Positions 8,526-16,710 of a stretch of 64,000 nt of DNA are shown here, one piece after another. The notes under the pieces are model-generated. The model was not told the origin of the DNA, made no database searches, and was given only the letters and a program-made list of their open reading frames with translations. Made by a program: the position numbers and the translations under genes. Location of the stretch: NCBI RefSeq assembly GCF_017829975.1, contig NZ_JAEEGA010000010.1:1-64000 (forward strand), read 5' to 3'. The DNA is from Vagococcus allomyrinae (lineage in GTDB: Bacteria; Bacillota; Bacilli; Lactobacillales; Vagococcaceae). Positions within the stretch are counted from its first letter, which is position 1. Each line of letters begins with the position of its first letter.

Positions 8526-8542
8526 GGAAAGGAGAAAGACAG

Positions 8543-9121
8543 ATGGCAATTTACGGCTATATTAGAAAAGAATTTCCCACACGAACGGTGGAACAATTGG
8601 CTCTCTTAGCCACCTATGACTGTACCGATGTCTATATTGACACCGAAGAACTAACAGAGGACAAGGAGCTTAACCGATTGCTGGCAACCTTGGGCCCACA
8701 AGACACCTTGGTCATCCCTTCACTGGCCGTTTTTGGCAAAAAGCTAAAGACCTTAGGAGAGATCATGGCTCATTTATGGGAGCTGTCAGTTCGTTTAATC
8801 AGTCTTGGGGAAGAGTTGGACACCAGACACTCCCCTTATGTCTATCAAATGTATGGCGTAGTGGCTCAAACCGAACAAGCCTGTCAAAAGAAAATCAGCA
8901 AGCAAGCCATGGAACGGGTGCGTGCCAAAGGAGGCGTCATTGGTCGACCGGCCATTTCCCAAGAAACCATTGAAAAGATTCAAACACTGGCCCATCAAAA
9001 GTACTCCTTACGACAAATCTCCGAGGTATGCGACGTGTCTTTAGGTAGTGTCCATAAATACGTGACCGAAGGACTTCGACAAGCAACCGAGACGCAACTG
9101 GAGGTGGCGTCCTCGTGTTAA
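8543..9121 (+). CDS. catalytically dead resolvase-like DNA-binding protein
   Basis: 192 residues with full resolvase/invertase architecture: an N-terminal catalytic-type fold (1-135) and a C-terminal Hin-like helix-turn-helix (about 140-180; GRPAISQETIEKIQTL, LRQISEVCDVSLGSVHKYV). The first-strand motif reads GYIRKEF where active enzymes have GYARVST, so the catalytic Ser is Glu. The second motif reads SLAVFGKKL where active enzymes have LDRLGR, so the Asp and both Arg are lost. DNA binding is likely kept and strand cleavage is not. It would act as a regulator, architectural protein or partition-like factor. It has a strong AAAGGAG site and overlaps the next GTG start. Confidence 0.8.
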   Translation: MAIYGYIRKEFPTRTVEQLALLATYDCTDVYIDTEELTEDKELNRLLATLGPQDTLVIPSLAVFGKKLKTLGEIMAHLWELSVRLISLGEELDTRHSPYVYQMYGVVAQTEQACQKKISKQAMERVRAKGGVIGRPAISQETIEKIQTLAHQKYSLRQISEVCDVSLGSVHKYVTEGLRQATETQLEVASSC

Positions 9122-9324
9122 AAGAAGAGATTCAATTAGGCGGCCACTACCGGTGTGTCTCCCCTGTTCTGTCACAAGCCTTTACCGGTCAGGTAGTCAA
9201 AGTTATGGATCGAACGGTGATTGTGGAAAGCCAGCGATGTAGCCAACAAGATGAACCCAAAAGTCGGGAATACAACCGTCATTTTGTGATTCCCTTTGGC
9301 GATGTGACCTGCGATGGCTGTTGA
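9115..9324 (+). CDS. small protein of the resolvase-like operon
   Basis: 69 residues, unrecognised. It starts at GTG overlapping the previous stop, with GGAGGTGG at the right distance. The sequence is beta-rich with four cysteines (YRCVSP, SQRCSQ, VTCDGC), so a metal- or KOW/SH3-like small barrel is conceivable but not shown. It overlaps the next ORF by 11 bases. Confidence 0.6.
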   Translation: MLKEEIQLGGHYRCVSPVLSQAFTGQVVKVMDRTVIVESQRCSQQDEPKSREYNRHFVIPFGDVTCDGC

Positions 9325-9814
9325 CTCCACCAGAAAAGAAATGACGACTTACGTTTTGTTCTTAGTCTCAAAGATGGAGACAATCTTAACGGATCCCGTG
9401 TTTCAAGCAACCGACAAATTGATCCTGATTCAGGAATTGGTTACGGAAGCTCTATTAGTAGAAGAGGTGATAGGCTCTGGTGAGACACTCAATCAGTGGA
9501 TTGGCAAATACCTGATGGGGGCTAAACAAGAAGCCAAACGCATTGTCAGTCAAGCCCTGACCGTAGTGGACAACTTACCTGTAGAAAAGAGTCCCCCAGT
9601 GGAGAGACCTTTCACCCAGAAGCAACCAACCAATCAACAAACCAATCCACAGCCAAGCAAACCTGCCGAAAGGGCGGCTAAAACCAAACCAAGCCCCCAA
9701 GCCAGATTGCGAGCTGTCACTCAAACATACGAAACCCAATGCCAACAATTGCAGCAACAAGTTGAGCAACAAACGGTGTCACAAACCAGACACAAGAGAG
9801 GAGTCCAACCATGA
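9314..9814 (+). CDS. hydrophilic protein with Gln/Pro-rich disordered C-terminus
   Basis: 166 residues. The first 90 residues look helical (YVLFLVSKMETILTDPVFQA, LVTEALLVEEVIGSGE). The remainder is a disordered Pro/Gln/Lys/Asn tract (QPTNQQTNPQPSKPAERAA) followed by a Gln-rich coiled-coil tail. It has no known domain or export signal. It overlaps both neighbours (11 bases upstream, ATGA downstream), so it is made in stoichiometric coupling with the resolvase-like proteins. It could be a linker or an oligomerisation partner. Confidence 0.62.
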   Translation: MAVDSTRKEMTTYVLFLVSKMETILTDPVFQATDKLILIQELVTEALLVEEVIGSGETLNQWIGKYLMGAKQEAKRIVSQALTVVDNLPVEKSPPVERPFTQKQPTNQQTNPQPSKPAERAAKTKPSPQARLRAVTQTYETQCQQLQQQVEQQTVSQTRHKRGVQP

Positions 9815-10332
9815 GAATCGGCTATACCATTTTAGGTCACCACGAGGTTGAACGGGACCGACTAACAGAGGAAGGACGCTGTGACGAACTCGTCGCCTTA
9901 ACAGAAGTAACCACTCCAGTCGATAGCTTTTTAAGCTGTTTGAAACAACATAAACAGCATCACATTGTCGTGGTCAATATTGAAAGCATTGGCTTGCAGA
10001 TCAATCAATACATTCCCATCTACGAATACATCATTAACCATGACATTAACCTGCAATTTATTGAAAAAGAAACCAACTCTGATCGCGGGTATTTAACCTG
10101 GTTGTACCAACTGGCGCGACAAGAAAAACTAATCGTCAGTCATCGAACCCATGTAGGGCTAGAACTAGCCAAACAAGCCGGCAGAAAAGGCGGACGTCCT
10201 AAGATTGATGCCAGTAAAATTGAAGAGATTCACCACTTGTTTTACGATAAAAAACGAACCTTACGAGAAATATCAGAAATCAGCGGGGTCTCTTTAGGCA
10301 CCGTTCACAAATACGTTAAAACCACTCATTAG
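9811..10332 (+). CDS. catalytically dead resolvase-like DNA-binding protein
   Basis: 173 residues. It has a resolvase-type N-terminal fold and a C-terminal Hin-like HTH preceded by the usual GRKGGRPKID hinge (about 128-137), then IEEIHHLFYDKKRTLREISEISGVSLGTVHKYV, read in two parts. The active-site strand reads GYTILGHH, with neither the Arg nor the Ser of GYARVST. The LDRLGR block reads NIESIGLQI, so all catalytic basic residues are missing. It is the second of two paralogs here that keep a complete HTH. ATGA coupling joins it to the gene upstream. Confidence 0.8.
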   Translation: MRIGYTILGHHEVERDRLTEEGRCDELVALTEVTTPVDSFLSCLKQHKQHHIVVVNIESIGLQINQYIPIYEYIINHDINLQFIEKETNSDRGYLTWLYQLARQEKLIVSHRTHVGLELAKQAGRKGGRPKIDASKIEEIHHLFYDKKRTLREISEISGVSLGTVHKYVKTTH

Positions 10333-10343
10333 GAGGAAGCTCA

Positions 10344-10574
10344 TTGTCGCAAATTGCAGAGGAAATCAAAGAAAGTGTTAGCCAGCTAGTAGGCGTGTTA
10401 AAAAAGGAAATCAGTCATAAGACCGCCCAGATCTATCAGTTGGAACAAGTCTTGTTTGAACAAAAACAAGCCCATTTAGCGGATAAAGCCCGCTTGTATC
10501 AAGTGGAACAGGAGTTGGAAAGTTACCGAGCCAAAGAACGAGAAAGAACGACTCAGTTGCGAGTGCTAAAGTAG
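10344..10574 (+). CDS. short coiled-coil protein
   Basis: 76 residues starting at TTG with AGGAGGAAG upstream. Nearly the whole chain is a heptad-like helix rich in Glu, Gln and Lys (IYQLEQVLFEQKQ, LYQVEQELESYRAKER). It has the same size and layout as the protein at 13238, so the operon encodes a pair of similar coiled-coil proteins. Such proteins in resolvase contexts may bridge or oligomerise DNA-bound subunits. Function unknown. Confidence 0.65.
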   Translation: MSQIAEEIKESVSQLVGVLKKEISHKTAQIYQLEQVLFEQKQAHLADKARLYQVEQELESYRAKERERTTQLRVLK

Positions 10575-10619
10575 CCAAAGGTTGGAGGAGCTAACCAAAA
10601 AGCAAGGAAAGGGGAGGCG

Positions 10620-10976
10620 ATGATGCTAGTAACACAAAGTGATCTTAGACGATTGCGCAGTTCTGTTCGTTATCTCGAGTATTATTGGTATAACTATCAA
10701 CGGACCTTTCCTCGCCACAGCCGGCAATGCCCCTATCAATCCGAGTTGGCAAGCTTTGACACCAGTCATTACCGACGATTGTTTAGAAGGGCCAAAAAAA
10801 TCTTAGGCACCAGCTATTACTATTTACCAGCCTGTGATTATGGGGACATTAAACATTATGCCCATCTGTCCCGGCTACTTAGAACCAGTTTAAAACGCAA
10901 ACGACCCTTGAAGGGCAAAGCGAAGCCCCTTCCTGAACAGGTCGTTTATTACACCGACGGTTTAGTACTTGATTAA
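10620..10976 (+). CDS. small basic Tyr/Arg-rich protein
   Basis: 118 residues, unrecognised and strongly basic, with clusters such as LRRLRSSVRYLEYYWYNYQR and SLKRKRPLKGKAK. The composition suggests nucleic-acid or polyanion (teichoic acid) binding. It has no signal peptide. GGGGAGG lies just upstream of the ATG. Its stop overlaps a possible start of the next ORF. Confidence 0.6.
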   Translation: MMLVTQSDLRRLRSSVRYLEYYWYNYQRTFPRHSRQCPYQSELASFDTSHYRRLFRRAKKILGTSYYYLPACDYGDIKHYAHLSRLLRTSLKRKRPLKGKAKPLPEQVVYYTDGLVLD

Positions 10977-10995
10977 CCGTCTAAAGGAGAGTCAC

Positions 10996-11184
10996 ATGAC
11001 CCACAGACAAGGCGCTAGTCCACGATTATTGGCCCTAATTGATTGCTTTAAAGAAGACCTTTTAGAGGCAGAAAGACGATCAAAAGAAGAACCAATAGAA
11101 GCCTGCCAGTTGTTAATCCACAACTCGCGGAGTTTTCTGACGCAATTAAGTGACGCACTTTATCAGAATCAGGACCACAACTAA
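10996..11184 (+). CDS. small acidic/helical protein
   Basis: 62 residues from the ATG that has AAAGGAG upstream. A longer reading from TTG at 10969 would overlap the previous gene. It is helical, with LLALIDCFKEDLLEAERRSK and a second amphipathic helix. Unrecognised. It sits in the middle of the operon, 15 bases before the next resolvase-like gene. Confidence 0.55.
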   Translation: MTHRQGASPRLLALIDCFKEDLLEAERRSKEEPIEACQLLIHNSRSFLTQLSDALYQNQDHN

Positions 11185-11199
11185 GAAGGAGGGGGAACC

Positions 11200-11514
11200 A
11201 TGGCAACTTACGGCTATGTTAACTGTCAGTATCCCTTGCCGACAAATGATCAATTAAAAATTGTCAAAGACTACCACTGTGTTGCGATTTTTATCGAAAA
11301 AGCCAGAAGCCGTGAACGACGGGAATTAAGGCAATTGATTCATCAAGTGGCACCAGGTGACACGGTCGTCATTGCCAGTTTACAGGTGTTTGGCAAAACA
11401 GCAGCGGATACCATTCACATCATGAACGTACTAAAAAGCAAACAAGTGCGGTTAATTAGTTGGAGCACACAGCTCCATTTGAATTATTACAAACGAACAG
11501 CTGGTCTTTTTTAG
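11200..11514 (+). CDS. short catalytically dead resolvase-fold protein without HTH
   Basis: 104 residues, comprising only the N-terminal resolvase-type fold. The first strand reads YGYVNCQYPL, aligning with GYARVST but with Asn and Gln at the Arg and Ser positions. VIASLQVFGKTAAD aligns with the LDRLGR block, also without catalytic residues. It closely parallels the first 90 residues of the protein at 8543 (shared VFGK and VRLIS). The HTH is absent, so it may act as a dimerisation partner or dominant-negative form of the full-length paralogs. AAGGAGGGGG lies upstream. Confidence 0.72.
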   Translation: MATYGYVNCQYPLPTNDQLKIVKDYHCVAIFIEKARSRERRELRQLIHQVAPGDTVVIASLQVFGKTAADTIHIMNVLKSKQVRLISWSTQLHLNYYKRTAGLF

Positions 11515-11564
11515 GGAAGAAAAATGGGGAGGGAAGAGACAGGCGTTAACGAGGAGGAACAAAT

Positions 11565-13223
11565 GTGATACGGGAAAAATGGAAAGTGATCGGGCTCAGC
11601 CACTATTACACAGTCAAACAGTTACGCCCACAACGCAAAGGAACACGACAGTTGTTGGCTCTGGATCGGGTAAGTTTTAGTCAATCCTACGGTGAAATCG
11701 TCGGGGTGATTGGCGGCAAAGGCTCAGGAAAAAGCACCTTAGGTGCTATTTTATTAGGTAAAAAACCGAGCGAAGGGTTGATCTCAGGAAATTCAGAAAC
11801 AGGCAAAGCGCTCGTCCTGCCAGATCACCGTTACGATGAACGGACAGGGGAAAGCTATACCCGCCAACAATTGACAAAATGGGGCATTCCCAAGAAAAAA
11901 ATCGGGGAAACGATGGAGCAGATCCTCTCCTTTTCAGAATTAGGTGGCCAGTTTGGCGTGAAAATGAAGCATTACTCACTGTCGGAAAAAAGCCAACTGG
12001 CCATTAGTCTGTTGTTACATGTGGCGCCGACGGTGATCTACATTGACGAGTCCCTCTTGCAGGTCAAGGAGCATTTTTACATTAAAGTCTTTTTGTTTTT
12101 GGAGAAGCTTAAAGAGTTGGGCTCAAGCATCTGGATTGAAACAGAACAAGTCAAACGAATTGAAACCTACTGTGATCGCCTGATCTGGTTGGAGTTTGGT
12201 CAACTAAAACAACACGGCAACGTCACCGATGTGCTGACGGCCTATTACGATTACTATTTTCAAATTAAGCGCTTAAGCCTGAAGGAGCAACAAGAATTTT
12301 GGGAAGAAGGCTATCAAGGACAAATCGAGGAAACCCTGATTGAAGAGCCACCAGAGACTATAGAGCAATCAAAAGTGGTGGCCCTCAGCCAAGTGGAGCA
12401 AGAACCAGTTCTTGAGGAACCAATCGAAGTAGAAGACCAAGCAGACACCCCAGTTTCCGAGTCGCCGAGCCGCCGCCAGCGACAGCCAACCAAAAGCAAT
12501 TATAACTGGTTAATAAGTCTGGGACTTTTAGGAGGCCTGATGGGACTGGCTTTTTTTGTTCTTTACCCTCGCTTAAAAGCCACGACTCAGCCGATTTTAC
12601 CTCAAACAGGGCCAGTCTCAAGCATTAATAGCCTTGACTCAACAGTCAGTGCCACCTCAGAGACCTTGCCAGTCAGCTTAGCTGAAGAGCTTCCGGGAAC
12701 CTACCGAGTGAAAGCCGGCGAGAGCTTGTCAGACATCGCTCAAGCACTGGGAATTAGTCTAGCTGACCTACAAAAATGGAACCAGTTAACGGACTATCAG
12801 ATTCAGCCTAATCAAGTACTAGTCACCGTTCCGCCCATTGAGACGGCTCAAGAGGAACCAACAATTGCCTTAGCCGACTTTAACCATACCGTTAAAGATG
12901 GCGAGAGCTTGGCCACAATCGCAGAAACCTACCAAATCAGTCTGGCGGACTTACAAGCGGCCAATCAGTTAACAGAGTTGACGATTTACGCAGGCAGCCA
13001 ACTGTCCTTGCCCGCAACAGCAAAAGCGCCAGAACCTGAGCCAGCTCCCGTTCCTTCAAAAGAAGTCGAACCAGTTTTACCTTCAGCTGAACACGTGGTA
13101 GCAGCAGGAGATACTCTTTACAGCATTGCACGAAAATACGGAGTTGATGTCATGGCCATTCAGCAAGCCAATCATTTACAAACCGAACAATTATCTCTAG
13201 GGCAAGTCTTACACTTGCCTTAG
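11565..13223 (+). CDS. TagH-like ABC ATPase fused to a TM helix and three LysM domains
   Basis: 552 residues from a GTG start with GAGGAGG. Residues 1-235 are an ABC ATPase of the TagH/TarH (teichoic-acid export) type. Walker A is GGKGSGKST (50-58), Walker B is VIYIDES (about 158-164) and the signature is degenerate (SLSEKSQ, not LSGGQ). A low-complexity acidic linker leads to one TM helix (about 314-336). Three LysM modules follow outside the membrane (about 378-422, 438-482, 507-551; each starts like TVKDGESLATIA). TagH proteins carry an ectodomain after the ATPase, but no TagG permease is encoded here. It may couple the cytoplasmic resolvase-like proteins to the wall. That is speculative. 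Confidence 0.78.
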   Translation: MIREKWKVIGLSHYYTVKQLRPQRKGTRQLLALDRVSFSQSYGEIVGVIGGKGSGKSTLGAILLGKKPSEGLISGNSETGKALVLPDHRYDERTGESYTRQQLTKWGIPKKKIGETMEQILSFSELGGQFGVKMKHYSLSEKSQLAISLLLHVAPTVIYIDESLLQVKEHFYIKVFLFLEKLKELGSSIWIETEQVKRIETYCDRLIWLEFGQLKQHGNVTDVLTAYYDYYFQIKRLSLKEQQEFWEEGYQGQIEETLIEEPPETIEQSKVVALSQVEQEPVLEEPIEVEDQADTPVSESPSRRQRQPTKSNYNWLISLGLLGGLMGLAFFVLYPRLKATTQPILPQTGPVSSINSLDSTVSATSETLPVSLAEELPGTYRVKAGESLSDIAQALGISLADLQKWNQLTDYQIQPNQVLVTVPPIETAQEEPTIALADFNHTVKDGESLATIAETYQISLADLQAANQLTELTIYAGSQLSLPATAKAPEPEPAPVPSKEVEPVLPSAEHVVAAGDTLYSIARKYGVDVMAIQQANHLQTEQLSLGQVLHLP

Positions 13224-13237
13224 AAAAGGAGGCAAAT

Positions 13238-13468
13238 ATGTCAACAGAGATTGAAGCAGTCGCAACAGACCTAAAAGCCACCATGGCCGAAGTCATGGCG
13301 GTGTTAGCAAGAGAGTTGGATGAAAAAAACCATCAATTGGAGCGGGCTCAGCAACAAATTCTGGCTCAACAACAATTAACGATACAGGCAAATGAACGGA
13401 TACGTTTATTGGAGAATGGCCATTTTTCTCAAGGGGGAAAAGGAAAGCGGACAATTAGTAAAGGATAA
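13238..13468 (+). CDS. short coiled-coil protein, paralog-like of the one at 10344
   Basis: 76 residues, mostly a heptad helix (LARELDEKNHQLERAQQQIL) ending in a basic GGKGKRTISKG tail. It has the same length and N-terminal pattern as the protein at 10344. AAAGGAGG lies upstream. It is the last gene of the GC-richer operon. Function unknown. Confidence 0.62.
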   Translation: MSTEIEAVATDLKATMAEVMAVLARELDEKNHQLERAQQQILAQQQLTIQANERIRLLENGHFSQGGKGKRTISKG

Positions 13469-13662
13469 TATTTTTTTCATAGTCACTAATCGTTTCTTGA
13501 GATGGAAATGTTGATTAGTTCAACGTGATTTTGAAAGAAACACTAACTGTTTTGGAGGGGCTAGTTCAATTTATAACAGTTAAATAAAATGAGTTCATAT
13601 GAATAGAAACACTTTGAAGTGCATAGTAAATGTAAAAGAAATAAAAGCGAGGAGGAAGAATA

Positions 13663-16209
13663 ATGAACAAAAATGTTAGGGGTTTGTGTATTTTAGGAAT
13701 ATGTATGGTGTTTTTTATGTGCTTTGCTAAAGTTGAAGCTTCTGATGAAGTCATAGAAATTAATAGTGCAAATACGATTTCATCGGAAGAAGTATTTTCT
13801 GAAACTCGTAAGAATTCAGTGAATGGTGATTCGACAGATATGATATTAAAAACAAATGAAGAAAAAGAACTATTAGGAAAAATAGTAGATTTTTCAAAAA
13901 TAGAGAATCTAATTATACTTAGTATAAATAAAGAAAGACAAGAAAAAAATTTGGCACCGTTATTTGTAAATGAAGAATTAGATAAAGCAGCAACTATTCG
14001 CAGTGCAGAAGAGCTAAAATATATAGTTGAAACAGGTAATTATTTACCGGGACACATGAGACCAGATGGATCATCATGGCAGACAGTTTTCAATGAAATA
14101 AACTATCAGTTTGCTTTAGCTGGTGAGCTTAGGCATGCGATGATGTCTAGTGATATTGGAAGTACAGAAGCATGGGCTTCCGCCATATTTAATTCTTGGA
14201 AAAATTCGACTGGTCATCACACGATATATATGGATCCTACTTTAAAGGAGCTGGCAATATCTGTTGATGGGGTTGAATGTGATTATCAATCTAGTATGGG
14301 GCCAATACGAGTTGTAAGAGTTATTTCAACTGCACTATTAGCTAAACCTAAAAATTATGTAGAAGGAGCTTCTTTAACAATTAATAGCGATAGAACCACT
14401 ATACCTTTAAATGGTTCCACTCAACTTCAAGCTATTATCACACCAAATAATGCGACATTTAAAGACATAGTATGGGCGAGCAGCGACGAAAAAATTGCTA
14501 AGGTTGATAAAAATGGAGTGATGTATGGTGTAGCAGAAGGAAGTGTTGTGATAACCGCCGAGCATGTGTCATCAAGAGCGAAGGATCAAATGTCATTAGA
14601 AATAAGAAAAGTAAACAATAATTCTTTTCAAAATTCGCAAAATATGACCGTAAATAATTGGGTGGATTACAGTGATCAATCCTATCTCCATTATTATAAA
14701 TTCACACCTGAGAAGACAGGAAAGTATTATAGTTTAGCGGATCAAGGAATAAAAGTACCGTTGATGAATGTCTACAACGAAGATCGCTCGATTTTGATAT
14801 CGAGTGTAAGTGAAGTGGCGTTAGAGAAAGGAAAAACCTATTATATTACCATCCGAGGAGGAGAATCCTACGCCAAGAAAGTGATCATTTCAGATTTTAA
14901 CGCCGGCAAAATAAATCTAGAGAGTTCATTTTTGAAACTAGGAGAATCGAAAGAACTAAATTTTAAGACCTCATTAGGTGAGGTGATCGTTAACGCTCCT
15001 ATCACTTGGACCAAGCGAGACACCTATCAAACCGCTTTGGAACCTGGAAAAATAACAGGTACTAAACGCGGAACGACCACTATTACTGCTAAATTAGGTC
15101 AACTGGAATTAGATAGTAGGCAAATTTTGGTTCACGGAGAAAACGAACCAGCAGACTTTGACTTAGCTCATGAACTGACCGTAAATAATTGGGTGGATTA
15201 CAGTGATCAATCCTATCTCCATTATTATAAATTCACACCTGAGAAGACAGGAAAGTATTATAGTTTAGCGGACCAAGGAATAAAAGTACCGTTGATGAAT
15301 GTCTATAACGAAGATCGGTCGATTTTGATATCGAGTGTGAGTGAAGTGATGCTAGAGAAAGGAAAAACCTATTATATCACTATCCGAGGAGGGGAATCCT
15401 ACGCCAAGAAAGTGATTGTTTCAGATTTTAACGCTGGCAAAATAAATTTAGAGAGTTCATTTTTGAAACTAGGGGAATCGAAAGAACTAAATTTTAAGAC
15501 CTCATTAGGCGAGATAATCATTAACGCTCCTATCACATGGACCAAGCGAGACACCTATCAAACCACTTTGGAACCTGGAAAAATAACAGGTACTAAACGC
15601 GGAACGACCACTATTACTGCTAAATTAGGTCAACTGGAATTAGATAGTAGGCAAATTTTGGTTCACGGAGAAAACGAACCAGCAGACTTTGACTTAGCTC
15701 ATGAACTGACCGTAAATAATTGGGTGGATTACAGTGATCAATCCTATCTCCATTATTATAAATTCACACCTGAGAAGACAGGAAAGTATTATAGTTTAGC
15801 GGACCAAGGAATAAAAGTACCGTTGATGAATGTCTACAACGAAGATCGCTCGATTTTGATATCGAGTGTAAGTGAAGTGGCGTTAGAGAAAGGAAAAACC
15901 TATTATATTACCATCCGAGGAGGAGAATCCTACGCCAAGAAAGTGATCATTTCAGATTTTAACGCCGGCAAAATAAATCTAGAGAGTTCATTTTTGAAAC
16001 TAGGGGAATCGAAAGAACTAAATTTTAAGACCTCATTAGGCGAGATAATCGTTAATGCTCCTATCACATGGAAGAAACGTGATACCTATCAAACAGTTTT
16101 AGAACCCGGAAAGATTATTGGAACTAAACAAGGCACAACAACACTAACAGCTAGTCTGGGACAATTGACCCTTGATTCTTTAGAGATTAGTGTTCTATCA
16201 GAGAAATAG
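13663..16209 (+). CDS. secreted CAP/BIG2 protein with three 177-aa repeats
   Basis: 848 residues. The signal peptide is residues 1-27 (ends VEA-S). A CAP (SCP/PR-1) domain lies at about 83-225: INKERQEKNLAPLFVNEELD, then GHMRPDGSSW and HHTIYMDPTLKELAI. A BIG2 Ig-like domain follows at about 240-315 (TTIPLNGSTQLQAIITP). Three copies of a 177-residue module then follow, each starting NNWVDYSDQSYLHYYKF (PPC-like beta sandwich) and ending in a second BIG2-like unit (LGQLELDSRQILVHGEN). There is no LPxTG or TM anchor. The repeats could mediate surface or ligand binding and length variation. It has GAGGAGG upstream and its own base composition, unlike the operon before it. Confidence 0.85.
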   Translation: MNKNVRGLCILGICMVFFMCFAKVEASDEVIEINSANTISSEEVFSETRKNSVNGDSTDMILKTNEEKELLGKIVDFSKIENLIILSINKERQEKNLAPLFVNEELDKAATIRSAEELKYIVETGNYLPGHMRPDGSSWQTVFNEINYQFALAGELRHAMMSSDIGSTEAWASAIFNSWKNSTGHHTIYMDPTLKELAISVDGVECDYQSSMGPIRVVRVISTALLAKPKNYVEGASLTINSDRTTIPLNGSTQLQAIITPNNATFKDIVWASSDEKIAKVDKNGVMYGVAEGSVVITAEHVSSRAKDQMSLEIRKVNNNSFQNSQNMTVNNWVDYSDQSYLHYYKFTPEKTGKYYSLADQGIKVPLMNVYNEDRSILISSVSEVALEKGKTYYITIRGGESYAKKVIISDFNAGKINLESSFLKLGESKELNFKTSLGEVIVNAPITWTKRDTYQTALEPGKITGTKRGTTTITAKLGQLELDSRQILVHGENEPADFDLAHELTVNNWVDYSDQSYLHYYKFTPEKTGKYYSLADQGIKVPLMNVYNEDRSILISSVSEVMLEKGKTYYITIRGGESYAKKVIVSDFNAGKINLESSFLKLGESKELNFKTSLGEIIINAPITWTKRDTYQTTLEPGKITGTKRGTTTITAKLGQLELDSRQILVHGENEPADFDLAHELTVNNWVDYSDQSYLHYYKFTPEKTGKYYSLADQGIKVPLMNVYNEDRSILISSVSEVALEKGKTYYITIRGGESYAKKVIISDFNAGKINLESSFLKLGESKELNFKTSLGEIIVNAPITWKKRDTYQTVLEPGKIIGTKQGTTTLTASLGQLTLDSLEISVLSEK
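14647..16206 (+). repeat. three tandem 531-bp coding repeats
   Basis: The units begin at 14647, 15178 and 15709, exactly 531 bp (177 codons) apart, with few substitutions over most of their length. The third diverges near its end. High DNA identity suggests recent duplication or gene conversion, and the array should be able to expand or contract. Confidence 0.9.
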
Positions 16210-16561
16210 TTTTGTAGATTAACTTGATGCAACCTAAGTAATAGTAATTGTTGTGAATAGACAGTTCGATTAGGTAAGGAAACAAAAAAGTCCTGCCTTG
16301 ATTAATAGCGATAAGTGACAGTGATGACAAGCGAAATAAACCTATTGGCAGAATCGATTTGTGGAGAAAAAGAGCGGGATAAAGGAGAAGAGATTGTGAC
16401 AATTGTCCAATCTCTTTCTTTAATTTTGTACCAAAAGTTATTATCTGGGGCATCATAAATGAAGAAAAGCTCCTAAACTGACGGTCAGGAAATGGCGAGT
16501 TGACAGGGAGTATCGGAGAAAGAAACTCACTGAATTGGCACGTGGATCAGGCAACTACTTC

Positions 16562-16579
16562 AAACTTTGCAACAGAATC
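16562..16579 (+). repeat. solo IS1216-like (IS6 family) terminal repeat
   Basis: AAACTTTGCAACAGAATC differs by one base from the reverse complement of the IS1216-type end as I remember it (GGTTCTGTTGCAAAGTTT). No transposase gene is next to it, so it is a relic. A second such end lies at 35378. Confidence 0.55.
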
Positions 16580-16599
16580 TCTTCAAGTCAAAACAAAAA

Positions 16600-16688
16600 T
16601 GTAAAATGCAATTCCCCCTATTAAACCTGAGTTCTCCTTTCCCTCTATCTCAACCTATCACTCACTCCTCCTAAGCTTGCATTTTACA
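16600..16688. promoter_or_regulatory. 12-bp inverted repeats, likely autoregulatory operator
   Basis: TGTAAAATGCAA (16600-16611) and its exact reverse complement (16677-16688) are about 65 bp apart. The right arm covers the -35 box of the AraC-family gene, which fits repression by looping. The TTTTACA core resembles the TTTACAC repeats before the catabolic operon at 19234. Confidence 0.5.
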
Positions 16689-16710
16689 AAAAAAGCGGTT
16701 ACGATATAGT
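16683..16710 (+). promoter_or_regulatory. promoter of the AraC-family regulator gene
   Basis: TTTACA (16683-16688) and TATAGT (16705-16710) are 16 bp apart. The spacer holds GCGGTTAC, a palindromic-looking element that could be a further operator. Confidence 0.5.

Noticed and set aside
12314-12621. Minus-strand frames opposite the TagH-LysM gene
   Set aside because: They are mirror frames of a Glu/Gln/Pro-rich linker. They have no ribosome sites and low-complexity translations.
14647-16206. Repeats considered as a CRISPR-like or phase-variation array
   Set aside because: The units are 531 bp, in frame and protein coding. There are no short repeats with unique spacers.
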